Source of the DNA: Ulva prolifera
Taxonomy: Eukaryota; Chlorophyta; Ulvophyceae; Ulvales; Ulvaceae
Reading direction: 5' to 3'
DNA: 64,000 nucleotides
Assembly (NCBI GenBank): GCA_023078555.1
Contig: CM041200.1
Span: forward strand, 186,001-250,000
A model generated the notes under the pieces. The model saw only the letters and a program-made list of their open reading frames with translations. It made no database searches and was not told the origin of the DNA. Position numbers and translations under genes: made by a program. Shown here one piece after another: positions 22,601 to 35,336 of this stretch (the first letter of the stretch is position 1; each line of letters begins with the position of its first letter).

Positions 22601-25600
22601 ACAGTGGGCGGTAGCGCCACATGTCTTGGCAGAATCAGCACGACCACTTGCTTGTACACACTTTGATTCACAACTCAAGTCAGGCGGCGACTCCTTGTTT
22701 GACATGCATAAGCTCACAGGGAACATCACGATTACGTTACCATGTACTGAAGATGCACATGTAGCATTGCGGCATGTGCATACAATTGATATGAACTCAC
22801 ACAAGATCACATTAGTCATCCCTGCGCGCGTGTTTGAATCAAACGCATACACACCGTATTTGCGCCGGCACACCATGCCCACAGTCGACGAAGCATGTTG
22901 CAATCTATAGCCGGTGCTGCAGTCCCAGGGAAACAAAAGTATCATATATGCACTCTGGTCACCAATCAAAAAGTATCCATACTGCCTTCTCATAAAGCTG
23001 CAGTGGTATACAAATCTGTAGAATTCATGGATTTAATATGCACTATGCCTGCTCGCATAAATGGCCACATGTGCAAGGCGTTGGTTGACACAGCCGCAAA
23101 CCACAGCATGATCACCTCTGCGTTCTTGTCATGACACTCAATTGCGTTCACATCAGCACACACCACCACAATGGGAATATCAGCATCAGAAGCAACGTGT
23201 CTTGGTTTCATCAAATTGCCAACCAGAGTAGGAAGACATGTCATAGAGGTCAAGTTCACAGTTGTTGAATCACTACCAACTGCAAGCACAGAGCACCATC
23301 CAAACGAAGCACTGTTTGCCCTAGATGTCATCTCCACTGTCAACATGCAAGATAATTTCCAGAGCCCACGCATTGTCATCACAGTTCCAAATCCCAAGTA
23401 GATATGCGAACGGAAAGGGAAGCTGTGGTGGCATGTGATACATCGAAATCATACCAAGGTCACATCTGAGACAAGTGACCTGGATGACTTCTCAATGACA
23501 CAGAGAGAAATTAAATCACTCACAAAGAAAGCACGAAAAGGCACACAACCACTGTATATAGCTCATATCAAGCCCACAGTGGAAAACACAAACATATGTT
23601 GTGCTAATAAGAAGGGTTACCTATCAGAACAAAATGCGCCTGCACATCAGCCACAGAGCACACAGAACATCCCTCAAGTTGTGCAAGACGTCATCACTAA
23701 GCATAATGCCCCAGGTGGCTCCGCTGAATGCAAGTGCATCTTGTTTTGAGATGGACATTGACTTACTGCCAGGAGCCCGACCTAGAGCAGCAAGACAGTA
23801 TCGCCTCACACCTAGGGAACAACTCGAATTGTAGAAACATTTACAACACTTAATCACAATGGGGTGGGTAGTTCCATCCGTTTCACCATGGGCATCTTGT
23901 GTGTTGTTTGCACCAAAGCCGGGACGCAAACTCAGATTCTGCATTGATTATAGATACCTCAACGAAAACACAGTCAAGAAAACCTACCCATTGCCACGCA
24001 TTGACTATCTGCTGGACAAACTATGTGGGCACAAGTATTTCTCAGCATTAGACCTACAGTCCGGATATCATCAGATCAAGTTATCAGAATCTGCGGGTCC
24101 GAAGACTGCTTTTCGTACGCCAGACGGTTTGTACCAGTGGACAGTCATGCCATTTGGTCTGACCAATGCACCATCTGTATTTCAACAGGCAGTCAGTGTA
24201 GTACTGAAAGGTCTCATAGGTCACATTTGCTTAGCATATCTCGATGACATCATTGTATTGGCACGATCTGAAGAGCAGCATGCGAAAAATTTAGATATTG
24301 TTCTCACCCGACTCAAAGAACATAATCTCTTTTGCAACACAGACAAGTGTCAATTTGCTCTGCAAGAAATTAAGTATCTTGGCCATATCGTCACAGCTGA
24401 TACTGTCAAGCCGGATCCATACAAAGTGGAGGTTCTGCAGAATTGGCCCATATCTACAGAAATCACCTAACCACATCAGATCATTCTTAGGACTGGCAGG
24501 ATACTTCAGGAGATTCATTTCGAAGTTTCCGACATTAGCCGGCCCATTATTGCAACGTGTGAACACAAAGGAACAACTGCCTTGGACTGTGCAATGCAAT
24601 GAATCATTCAGCAACATCAAGCAAGCACTGGTCAATGCCACATTCATGCGCCACCCTGATAATGACAAATTATATCACATATATACAGATGCATCCGATT
24701 ACGCATACGGCGCTGAACTTACACAGGAACATGAGGGCAGTTTAGCTCCCATTGCATGGATAGGGCGCAAATTGAACAAATCAGAAGAAAATTATTACAC
24801 GCTCGAAAAATAGTTAGGTGCAATTGTGCATATCAACAGTGGCGCTGTTACTTAGAAAACAACCATCCTGTGTTCATCCACTCAGATCACAACCCCCTGC
24901 GGTTTTTGGACACAGAAGAAGCTTACCGGCAAGCATGCTAGGTAGCTCGAATCACTATCACGCATCGACTGGAGGATCACTTACATTCCAGGCGATGCTG
25001 ATTATGTAGCCGATGCACTCAGCAGAGCTACTCACCTGCCTAATACAGAGGTCATACTACACGACGGAGACACACTGTCAGCAAAGACCCCCCACTAGCC
25101 CTACGAGGCATTAGCATTAGCAAACCTTTTAGTCCACATGCCAATCTCACCGGTGGATTTCCCCCCCCCTTCAATCAATCACAGGCACCATCAAGTGGTC
25201 CCACCCAGGCCACCTGCCCACCGGGTCCCCCTCCGGAATTGCCGTGTGCCGTGTCAGCGGCCAATATCAGTTCACCTTCGGCCAAACACATTCAGCCGAT
25301 CCAGCTGATGGCCGCAGCGTCACGGCTCTCGCCAAACGTTAGCGGTCCGCCCAATGGCGCCCCGCCACCTCAGACCTCAGCACCACCTCAGCCGTCCATT
25401 TTCAGCAGCTCCAGCAGCCTTCACCGGACAGAGCATCTGCTGCCGGATCCCCAGGAACAGCAGCTACAACCGCCCCCATTCCTGCCGCCACCAGGCCTGC
25501 ATCAGAGACCCGCGAACTCGGCGGATCAGCAGACCCAAAGCAGCGAGAAGTCAGCGCAGCCCTCCGAGGAGACGGCCCAGCCCCCTGAACAGCAGGATCT

Positions 25601-27110
25601 GGTGCTGGATCAGGCTTCCTTCGAAGAGATCGGTAAGTGACTGCAATCACAGCATGATGCACATTTGTCACTAGATACTGCCTTGGATGATTTTTGAGAT
25701 AGGATGCGTATAGGATACTCACACGACGAAATGTTCAAAAACCCGTCTCCAAAGTTTGGATACGATAAACACTTACAAGAATATTTTTTGGACCACAAAC
25801 TAGTGGTGCCTGACCATGATAATCTCAGAGAACAAATACTGCTGTGGCATCATGTACACCCCTGGCATGCTCACATGGGCATCAAGCGCACACAGGCACT
25901 CATCATGGACACATTTCACTGGCCCGACATAAGTACTGACATTGAACATTTCGTCAAAAAATGCCATTCATGTCACTTAATGAAGTCACCAGGGTGTTCT
26001 GACAGCACATTGTCACCTTTACCTGTGCCAACTGCATGCTGGAGAGTAGTAAGTTTAGACATGATCACTCAAGTGCCACGCACACAGTCCGGGTTTGACT
26101 GCATTGTCGTCTTTGTAGACCAGTTCTCAAAGATGGTAAGACTCATCCCTACTGATAGCACATTAGACGGACCGGGCTTTGCCAAGCTGTTCTTCATGCA
26201 TATGTATCCACATTATGGCCTACCACTAGGCATATGCAGTGATAGGGGTGTCCCATGGAACAACATTTTTTTCAAAAGTATCCGCGATCACATGGGCATC
26301 AATCTGCAACTGACATTTTCATACCATCCACGGGCAAATGGACAGGTAGACCGCCTCAACCGTGTGATTGAGGAGGGCCTCCGCCATTTTGTCAGCCCAG
26401 CTCATGATGATTGGGACACATTCTTGCCACATGTTGACTTCAGCATCAACAGCGGTAAGAACGCCAGCACAGGGTGTACTCCCTTCCAACTTTACCGCAT
26501 CACCCCACCATTGCAATTGCATTTGCCAGAATCACACCGACTGCATACATCTGTACTACATTGCATGTATTATCGCTTACCCAAATAGGCATTGTCTGAG
26601 GCAAAACAAATCATGTGGGCTGGTGCCGTCAAAACGTCTAGTGAATTTACTGTGGGAAAACCTGTCCTACTGTCGCTGTCCAAGGTCGCACTACACCACC
26701 CATCACTGCGCCGCAAGTTCACAGCACGCTGGATTGGTCCATGTCAGATACTCGAACTTGTCGGCTCCCGCTCCGCAATAATCCAACTTCCGGAAACATT
26801 ACAAGCATTGCGAATGCATGATGTTGTTCATTTTTTGTGTCTCAAGCCGTATAAGGAAGCATATTATCATGAGTAGACGATTGTACCAGACCACACGGCG
26901 CACACTGATTCTGAAGCAGTGTTTGAGGTAGAAGCGATATTAGATTACCGCCGCACCCACTGCCCTGCGTCACAATCTTCTGTCACCGGCCCAACACGCA
27001 GACCACACTTCCTCGTTCGATGGACGGGCTATTCATCACAACACGACTTGAGGTTACCACCGAGTGAGCTTAATAGTTGCCTAGAAAAAGTAGCCGATTA
27101 TCTGTTTTAG
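19681..27110 (+). pseudogene. Decayed chromovirus gag-pol of element K
   Basis: An ATG at 19681 opens a short gag-like frame (MSAPESILG). Downstream come gag fragments, a Cys/His region near 22.3 kb, an aspartic protease (about 23.05-23.13 kb), RT with LDLQSGYHQI and AYLDDI, RNase H with TDASDYAYG, an integrase with the H-H-C-C finger (HHVHPWHAHMG, CHSCH) and a core including FVDQFSKM, and a chromodomain (FLVRWTGYS). Domain order PR-RT-RH-IN-chromodomain is that of chromoviruses. It is heavily broken. A hAT-like insertion at 20111-20642 lies in the gag region. Confidence 0.8.
20111..20642. mobile_element. Short inverted-repeat element, hAT-like
   Basis: TGTTCGAATTTT (20111-20122) and its exact reverse complement (20631-20642) bracket about 530 bp with no recognisable coding capacity. 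The right-hand end shares about 40 bases of recognisable sequence with 44915-44960, including the GGCCGCTCA segment, so the ends belong to a dispersed family. The TGYTCGAAT-type start resembles hAT termini, but an 8-bp duplication was not confirmed. CCATGCTAG on the left and CCATCTAG beyond the right end are a possible diverged duplication. Confidence 0.5.
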
Positions 27111-27812
27111 AACGCATCCACGGCACAACTTGATATCATCATAGGTCAGTTCCCGAAAACATCAGGACTTAAGCTCACACACCTGTGACAGCGGGCACAA
27201 CGCACCAAGAGCAATCATCCCGCTGCACCAACCACCATGTCACGGCCGCCGCGGCTCAAAACCCGGACCCGCCGACAGTCAAAGAGGCTGAACACAAGCC
27301 CCACACGTAAGGCAGCGGTCAGCAGTTTGCGATATTGCGATGGCTGCTCTAGTTTGATTCATTGTGTTGCACCCTGCAGAGTCATTAAGGAGACGTCTGG
27401 ACACGATGCCTGCATTACAGGGGAATCTTAGGCTGTTTTCAGTGGCCACCGGTCACGCTGGCGGTCACGAGCGCTGTGACCGGTCACGCTGGCGGTCGTG
27501 TTCAGAGGCGGTTAGTGGTCGATAGGAGTCGGGGATGACGCAGGGTGACATCGACCTTGCCCTACCCGCTCCGCCAGACATATTGTTTGGTCCCAGGTGG
27601 ATCCATACCGACACCTAATCTATTGATATACAGGCACTGATTGGATACTCGGGCCTATTCCTCGCGCGTTCGTCCCGCGAGGCTGCAACTGGCTTTTCTT
27701 TTTTTATTGCCCGTTGCATACATATGGCTCATAATGTGACCCAATCAGGCGCAGGGTGATACGCCACATCATGAGGTTGCGCAGTCATATCCCTTGTGCA
27801 CAACAATGCATG

Positions 27813-28187
27813 TGTCATAAATCAGTGTCTAGGTACACCTGCAATGCATGACGCGCAAGTCTGCGCATGGGTATGGTGGCCAAGGGACCAACCCGTGTTA
27901 TGTTAGGATAGTATGCATGAGCATACTTGGGGCGCTCCGTGAGCGGCTCGCCCCGGGCCATTATCATTGGGCCATGAAAGACATGCACGAATGGTCGCAT
28001 ATAGTTGTATGCGTCCAAGTCTGAAGTAACCTTTCTCTTACATCTTCCATAGGTTCCTGCACTGTCTTGCATCCAGTGCAGTATACTCCCTGATTTGTGT
28101 AGAGACCTTGCGTACGACCTGGCGGCTCTCCAGAGATACGCACTACTAACCTCCAAATGCACACATAATAGGTTCTCATTTATAACA
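27813..28187 (+). repeat. Solo LTR (375 bp) inside chromovirus K
   Basis: It begins TGTCATAAATCAG and ends CATTTATAACA. CATG borders both ends, so a 4- to 5-bp duplication is likely. The sequence is the + strand counterpart of the minus-strand LTR at 9518-10291. It lies between the chromodomain and the 3' LTR of K. No coding region of its own family is attached. Confidence 0.8.
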
Positions 28188-28859
28188 CATGGATTCCGTC
28201 AATTCTGACCACGTCATTATTATGCAGTATCATCCCTCCCTTCATTCGAAGATGGTCAGCACTCAGGCGACATCAGGCCTATTCACCTGGTGACACAAGT
28301 CAAGAAGTTATTACAAGACATCGGGCAGATGCCAATGTTCGGCGTCAGCATCAACGACTTCAAAGAGCAACTAGCGCTGCTAATCGAAGCTGACGGAGCA
28401 GTCACTGCAGCATCTAATCGCCGCGCTCTCATGTTCACAAACTTCACCAACCGGGCTCTGTCTAGCAGGGGCAGGGTCATAGGTACATATATTGATAACC
28501 TGATCTGTGAGTTTTAGCAATCATAACCTTTCTTTATAATCATGATCAGATCCTTCTTATTCTTTTTTCTTCTTTGGCCGCTGTAACCTCATTGCAGGGC
28601 AGTCGCGGCCTGGCATATGTTACAAGGCCCAGAGTCACTCCCACACCGTGGGCCATCCAAGAGTCAGTGTCATGCACATCAGCTTGCTTGCGCAATCTGA
28701 CCACACACCTACCTTACACATGCATATGCTTATTGCAATGTTCACAAGAACAAAGACTATGATGCATGTCATGAGAACTCTATTGGGTCCACCTGTCTTT
28801 TCACCAGCCTTTGCATATTCTGTCGCTCGCCGGCATCGCTCCTCTGTTAAGGGGGGAGG
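28188..28859 (+). other. 3' non-coding end of chromovirus K with small ORF and polypurine tract
   Basis: A 75-codon open frame (28290-28517, QDIGQMPMFGVSINDFKEQ) has no recognised domain. It precedes the polypurine tract AAGGGGGGAGG (28849-28859) that abuts the 3' LTR. Upstream, between the chromodomain and the solo LTR (27111-27812), a 20-bp string around CCGGTCACGCTGGCGGTC occurs twice (near 27450 and 27480); otherwise nothing is recognisable there. Confidence 0.45.
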
Positions 28860-29991
28860 TGTTGTGAGATGTCCATCTCTCCTTCGGCACAGGCTGGTTG
28901 TCGTATGCATGCATGCACGACTTAGGTGGTAACAGTGACAACTCCCGCAGATAAAGCGGAAATCCTACCATCACATAAGATTCATATCATTATTACTCAT
29001 CTTTTTATGTTATCAGATTTCCGCCCTACGTGCGGTATATACATACAGGCGTCACCAGCGGACGTCGATCAGCTCTAGCAATGTGGCTGCGAGGGCGTCG
29101 CGCACCAGCCATATCACCCTGTCAGGAAAAGCGCCCACCCGAAGGTATACTACTTCCTTTGAGGATCTGGTCATGTATATACTTGAGTGCTGATGACTCA
29201 TCTTGACACACCCTTCACTAACAGCTTCATGCATCGCATTATTAACGACTGAGATCATCGTGGATTGACGTGCGCACGAACACAACTCAGATCACATCAA
29301 ACGACACAGTATATCAATAGTTAGATACATCACTTGTCTTGAGACATGCATTATGACACATTCATAGTCACGCGTCATCAGTCATACTGAGCATGCACAT
29401 AGTCAACTGTGCACAGGCCATTCGGAGACACTAAGTCACCTGAGTCCCGAACTCGCTACGCGGCGGCCACGCTAGAGTACTACACGAAATTGTCATAAAG
29501 TCACATTTGGGGTTCAACACCGGCATGCACGTTATACTCCGAGACGCGCTGTTATCGCACCGGAAGTTACATGCATATGTCAGTGAGCACAATCATACTC
29601 GTCACACCATAACGGTGGCACCGAATCCGGTGTCCAGCGCTTGTCAGCCAATCATGTTAGCTATCCCGCGATTATTAGGGATTCCATTCAATGTGCTCCA
29701 CTTTTGTGTAGCACTTTTGCGTGGCCAGCCGTAGCAGGGGTGTCATGGGTGCAGTTCAAACGGTATTTATACCGTGCACTTGCTGGGATTCGTTCTTCTG
29801 TTTTCAGAGTTCGAATTGGGGAACCTATTTCCACTCTGTCGTAACACATCTTGTCTGACACCCATTTTGTTAAACTTGTCATATTCTATAATTGATTACA
29901 GTCTCCGCACTGCAACGTAAGGCCCATCCTTCCACGCCAAGTCAGATCCAGGTGCTCGTCAGCACCCCGGAGGCTTCCACCTCTCTCAACA
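28860..29991 (+). repeat. 3' LTR of chromovirus K, uninterrupted (1132 bp)
   Basis: It runs from TGTTGTGAGATG, right after the polypurine tract, to CTCTCAACA. It contains the arms GCGGAAATC and GATTTCCGC (about 28957-29025), also present in the 5' LTR at 11236-11244 and 11296-11304. It preserves the empty site of element J at about 29744. Confidence 0.85.
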
Positions 29992-31165
29992 ACGCAGGTT
30001 TGTCGCTCCTCACATGTGAGGAAACTAACATGAGATAAGAATGTGGTATTCAATTTTGCTTGTCCAGGCACATAAGGAGACCCAACCAAAGCAGCCGCAC
30101 GACTGTACGAGACCTCATCATCCTCTAGCTTCGAAACCGAATTGGCGGCGGACCAAACTGCGGGATTACTGACTCGCGAGCCCCATAGGGCTGGCTTGCC
30201 CACATCCGTAGTCACAACAAACACTGGCCGATTCTGCTGGTCATGCGATTGAATAATCCGACCCTCCATGTGGCCCATAGCCTGGTCAGAAAGCCCAGAA
30301 ATCAACACAAGATCACCTCCTTCTGTCGCCACACACGTTTGCAAGGTGATGCCGACATTCTTCAACAAATGTGTACACAAAATGTTGAAAGGACAGTGCG
30401 GCACATACAAGCAATTCGGGATCTCAATGGTCGGATCTTTGATCTCCCCATCCATTGTGACATAGGACCCCAGACGGAAACAAATGGTTTCCTCCCCTAG
30501 AACTGCAATATTATCATCATTCTATATTGAGTGAATGCACTCTACAGATGCAGCATGCATTGACAAGAACAGCTCGGGGCTCCTAGTGACATGGACATCG
30601 TATCCGATGTCCACTAGGAAGTTCAGGCTTTCGCCCAGGTGCGCAACATATGTCATAGAGAAGTCGTCGCTAGAAAATCGCACGACAGCAACAGGGTTGC
30701 TATTGCCTCTCCCTCGTCCGCGTCTTCTGCCGGCACCTCGTCCGTAGCGGCCGGCGTTGTTAGCAGCTTGGTTATGAAGATACTTCCTGACTTCCGTATG
30801 CAGATCCGGGCAGTCCTTCTGGAGGTGTCCAGTCTTTTGGCACACGTGGCAGGTGCGCATGTCGCCATTGGCGATCGCAGCAACAGCTGCCGGTTGTCCC
30901 CGGTTCCCATTGCCCCCTCTGTAGCCATGGCCTTGGCCGTGGCCCCGGCATGCTATGCCACCACCATGTGCTGGTCCACATGCATCTAATGCTTGGGCAT
31001 GGTTGGTAATGGCCGCTATTTGAGTCAGGAATTCTTTTCCGCCCTGTTCATTGCGCAATGATACATACTCTCGGCCAAGAGGCCCAAACAAATTGTTGCT
31101 GACCTGGTATGGGCCAGGTGCAGCAACGAGAGCAGCAAGCTGGTGCCCCAGAGACATGATGAGGG

Positions 31166-31473
31166 TGTCACAAATGCTATCCTATGCAGGTCAGACACGC
31201 AGTCCTTATGCAGGTCAAGTCAGGTAGCCAGCATTTCCATATCATCTACGCACGGAGGTAGAAGCGAGGAGATGCTAGGAGGAGATGCTAAAACCGTGAA
31301 ACAGTAAGAGGAATGGTTACAGCTCTTAGTGTGCACATCCATACATGCACACTGAACAGTCAAGGTTACGACGGGAGATCCTCGCTGAATCTCCATCACT
31401 ACTCGCTGAATCTCCCTCACTACATTCCCGCTGGCGGCTTACCCCTGCACTGGATCCGCAGATCGATCGTGCT
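31166..31473 (-). repeat. 5' LTR of copia element L, outer end missing
   Basis: It is a minus-strand LTR of the 350-bp type, recognisable from the TGTGACA end (31166) up to ATCGATCGTG (31473). The first ~75 bases of the LTR are absent, and unrelated DNA follows. The gag start codon of L lies only about 10 bp downstream, and no primer-binding site is visible. Confidence 0.75.
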
Positions 31474-31705
31474 CAGCAATGCTCGGCGGCCGCATCCGTG
31501 GCGGAGCGCCGCTGAAAGCCACGTGGCCAGAGGTGCAGCGCAGCTTCGACCCCCGATACCGCTACACAGGAACGATGCGAGCGCGAAGCGACCTGCGTCA
31601 CGGAGTTTTTGGAAGCAGATGCACAGATGCGAAGCCGACGTCGAAGCCCCGACGCAGAGTCGAGGCCGGAATGGAGCAGCCGCCGGACATTCGATACATA
31701 GATAC
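31474..31705. other. 232-bp GC-rich segment between two truncated elements
   Basis: It has no similarity to the copia or gypsy copies in this window. It sits between the truncated LTR of L and the truncated 5' side of copy C. It is richer in G+C than its surroundings and open in one + frame, but shows no motif. It could be filler DNA captured at a break or a piece of an unrecognised gene. Confidence 0.35.
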
Positions 31706-34700
31706 ATACCGGTCGCCAGCGTTATTCATGGTCATAATCTCACGCCGTGCTCGGCGCTGTACCATGATAAACTGTCGAAAATGATGAGTTCCTAGAAGCC
31801 CAGCGAGCTGCCAACATATCCGCGGATGTCCAGCAGGCTGAGAGGGCCAACAAGCGCATGAAAAAGGCTGAGCGCGAGAACTTGAAGGAGGAGGAAAACG
31901 GAAGTGGCAGTTGCTTGCCATGACTGAGTTAGCAGAGTTTTTTGGTCAGGTCTTGTGACAGGGATATCATTCCCTATATGTATTTTTTCAGGGACACCTC
32001 CGTCGAGGTGTTCCAAGACCTGTTGCGCCAGCAGCGTCCGTGGGGGGTTGAGGTTTATGCATACCCTAGGGATGACAAGCTGCGGAAACTCTCCGCGCGG
32101 GGTATGGTTGCATACTGGGTTGGTGCTGGGTTGGGGCCCAGCATACAGCATGTGTACGCTCAAGATGTTCCTGGGGGTGGGGTTGTGGTGGTGCGCCAGG
32201 TCATGTGCACCACGGATCAGATGATCCGTCACGAACGAAAGTACGATGCGTCCGCTGTGGTGGAAAAGAGGGAGCCTGCGGAGTTTGCGAACTCCTACAC
32301 GGTTGTCTTTGAGAGGGATGATGAAGGTGTCCGCGTGACTGACAGTGATGTCCCTCCATTCATGGATGATGCCATGCATGACGGGGGAGTGTTGCGCCGT
32401 CTGCGTGACCAGCTGTACACACCCCCGGGTCACGGTAGGGTGCCTGTCAAGGATATGACGTTCAAGCAGGCCGCCCTGCCTGACGACACAGTGTATTCCC
32501 CACGGTTCGGGGCTGGTTCCTCTGCGGAGATGATCCGGCGTGACCCGGCTCGGGACACCCCGGACGCGGCCAGCCACACCATGCATCGCACGCGTGCGCT
32601 TGCTCGTGCTGCTGCGCACCCTGACATCGACCTTCCTCCTCGAATTGCTGGTCAGGTGCATCAGTCTGAGGCCAGGCCTACCCGCACCGTGGAGTACGTG
32701 GTGAATCGCAACGCGCAGCTGCACGATCCTGGGGTGGCAGCTGCCTTCCCTGTTCCTCTCACGTCCAGTTCATCCGGGGCCGGCATGGACGAGGATGATG
32801 ATGACGACGAACCAGGCATCTATGATGATGACGATATAGAACAGATGGATTACACCGTCAGCGATGATGAAGCGGCTGCGGCCCATCAGAATCGCGAGGC
32901 TCAGCAAGTCCGCTCTGGGAGTAATTCGGCCGCGGCCTCAGCATCTAACGCGGGAGCAGTAGCTCAGCCCTTGCGAGGGGCTGAGGGGCTGAGGCCCTTC
33001 TAGGAGGATGAGCCTGATGAAATAGAGATGGAGTCCGATTTGATGATATTGAGTTTCAATCCGGATCCGAATTAGGGGGAGAGATCCAGGCTACCCCCTC
33101 TGCCGCAATCGGGGTTGATTTGCCTGATGAAGTGAGAGCCATTCCATCTGCTTTACCACGCATCAAAGGCAACCCTCTGTTCGCGGACACCTTGTTCTAC
33201 TGGCTGTGGATGTAGCTGTTGTGCATGAGCCTGCGGGCTTTGAACTTGCTAGTAGTGAAACAGTTGTAGCTGCTATTGAGGCTTGAGGGTTGCAATCAGG
33301 ACACATCAGCCGCGGTTGAATGTGGAGTGTCTTGTACAAGCCTGAAGCATCAGCATGTGGAGTCTAGCGAGCAGCAGAGTGCTTAGCGTCGTGGGTTGCG
33401 CCGAGCAGCTGGCGCCAGGAAGCAGAAGCCCTCCGACCCTGATATGCCGTCTTTGAAGGAAGCACTCGCGGTCGCAGACAGGGATGCATGGCTGTGTGCC
33501 ATGCAGGAAGAGGTAGACGCACTGGGTGAGCACGGAATCTTCGGGTTGTGCTATCTACCTGCGGGCAAACGGGCTATCTTGGGCAAACGGGTGCTTAAAA
33601 TTAAGCTTGGGCCTGCGGTCGATATTCAGCGTTATAACTTATAAGGCACAATATGTAGCTCGTGGGTTTTCTCAGATAGAACGGATAGATTTCTTTAACC
33701 CCTGTCGGTAGTTATGCGACACTGCGTGTGTTGCTGTCCATTGCTGCTCAGGAGGATTTGGAGATTAGACACATAGGTATTCAGTGCGCTTTTCTGAATG
33801 GTGAGCTGGAGGAGGAAGTGTTCGTTGAACAGCCGCCGTTCTTCACAGACGGGGCAGCACATGTATGGAGATTGTACCAAACCTTGTATGGCCTGAAGCA
33901 AGCTGCTCGCGAGTGGCATAAAGCTTTAATAAAGCTTTTAGCTGAGATGGGATTCGTGTGCGCACGGAGTGATCCCGGACTGTATGTTAGAACATCTGGT
34001 CGGTGTTTTATATTTTTGTGGGTTGATGACTTGTTCATTTTCAGCGGGGCTGCAGGATCTGTTTGATATCATTCTCACGAAATTCGAAGGCAGAGACCTG
34101 GGTGAACTTGCATGGGCACTCGGCACAGAGATCATGCGTGATCGCAAGGCCAAAACAATCATCATGACACAGCGAAACAAAATTTAGACCCTGCTTGAAA
34201 AGTACAGTATGTCTGACTGTCGGAAATCTCCCACTCCTTTTGTGCCGCGGCAACAACTAAGGAGTGTGAAAGAGCATCCTGACCTGGAGAAAGCCAGTGC
34301 TGCTGAGCATTCCAGGTTCATGAGTGCTGTAGGAAGCATCCAGTATATTGCAGGAGAGACACGACCTGACCTGAGCTATGTGGCACATGCCCTGGACCGG
34401 CACATGTCTAGTAGTGTGAAGGAAGATTGGTCTGCCGTGCAACATGTTCTGAGATACCTGCAGTCCACAAAGAATTTAGGTATAAAATTTGTAGGCTGTG
34501 AAGGACACGGGTGTATGCTAGAAGCTTTCTCAGATGCAGACTTGGCGAACTCTGCGGATCTGAAAAGTGTGTCTGGTATGATTGTTCGGGTGTGTGGGAA
34601 CTGTGTTCTCTGGCGCTCAAAGAAGCAGAGTATAGTGGCTGGGGATACAATCGAGGCTGAGCTCATTGCGATGAGTGCAACAACCAACGGGTTGATGTGG

Positions 34701-35336
34701 ATGAAGTAGTTGCTTCTAGATGTGAAATTGGTTCCACATAAGCCGACCCTGGGGGGTGACAATAAAAGTGCCAATATCTTGGCTGTGAATGCTGTGTCCA
34801 CAGATCCAAGCACATTTGTTTGCGGCACTTGCGAGTGCGGGAATATGTTCAGATGGATGAACCGAAGGTAGAATGGGTTGGCACGGTTGATCAGTTAGCA
34901 GATGTGTTTACTAAGGTGCTGCCCGGACCTGCTTTGCGAGAAGTTTGTAATAAAATCCAGCTAGTGGAGACATAGCAGGGTTTATGGGGGAGTGTCACAA
35001 TGCATGCGCCTGCGGGCAGCAGTGTAGCGACAGGTGCACCCATGCACGAACGATCCGCGGATCCAGTGCAGGGGTAAGCCGCCAGCTGGATTGTCCCGGA
35101 GTAGTGAGGCAGATCCAGCGAGGATCTCCCGCTGTAATCTTGACTATTCAGTGTGCATATATGGCTGTGCACACTAAGAGCTGTAACCTACTCTCTACTG
35201 TTTCACGGCATTAGCACTCCCCCTGGCATCTCCTCGGCTCTACCTCTATGCGCAGAAGGTATGGAAATGCTGGCTACCTGACTTGACCTGTGATAAGGAC
35301 TGCGCGTCTGACCTGCATAAGATAGCGTTTCTGACA
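31706..35336 (+). mobile_element. Copia-type LTR element, 5'-truncated (copy C)
   Basis: Similarity to the 51-58 kb copia begins at the end of integrase and runs through the post-integrase YMYFFRDTSVEVFQ segment, the acidic linker (about 32.2-33.2 kb), RT, RNase H and a full-length 3' LTR (34993-35336). Copy G at 49.2-50.6 kb is the closest relative in the window; their linkers are nearly identical. It is broken, with several breaks, and lacks its 5' half. Confidence 0.85.
34993..35336 (+). repeat. 3' LTR of copia copy C (344 bp)
   Basis: It begins TGTCACAATGCATGCGCC and ends TTTCTGACA, with a TATA-like GCATATATGG near 35155. It is followed directly by minus-strand gag of copy D. Confidence 0.85.

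Larger units (their letters stand above)
11140..29991 (+). mobile_element. Chromovirus (Ty3/gypsy) element K with multiply interrupted 5' LTR
   Basis: LTRs begin TGTTGTGAGATG and end with CTCTCRACA. The 5' LTR lies at 11140-19623 with insertions in it, and the 3' LTR is intact at 28860-29991 (1132 bp). Flanks are ACGCG (left) and ACGCA (right), a slightly diverged 5-bp duplication. Parts in order are a gag-like region (from 19681), an aspartic protease near 23.1 kb (VDTAANHS), reverse transcriptase (about 23.9-24.5 kb, AYLDDI), RNase H (about 24.7-25.0 kb), integrase (about 25.8-26.6 kb) and a chromodomain (about 26.9-27.1 kb). A polypurine tract sits at 28849-28859. It is broken, with more than ten breaks. 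It inserted into copia element L. Confidence 0.85.
3152..31473 (-). mobile_element. Copia-type LTR element L, outermost layer of the nest
   Basis: This minus-strand copia element belongs to a lineage whose proteins differ from copies A, C, D, G, I and N. Its 5' LTR lies at 31166-31473 and its 3' LTR piece at 3152-3250. Parts in order are gag (about 31.16-30.5 kb, with the zinc knuckle CHVCQKTGHLQKDC), the protease/pre-integrase region (about 30.5-30.0 kb), integrase (about 11.14-10.47 kb), a conserved post-integrase segment (about 4.8-4.2 kb) and an acidic linker (about 3.9-3.25 kb). No reverse transcriptase is recognised in it. It is interrupted by three insertions: 3906-4194, 4806-10462 and 11140-29991. 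It is old and broken, with many breaks. A relative of the same lineage is at 37453-39690. Confidence 0.75.
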
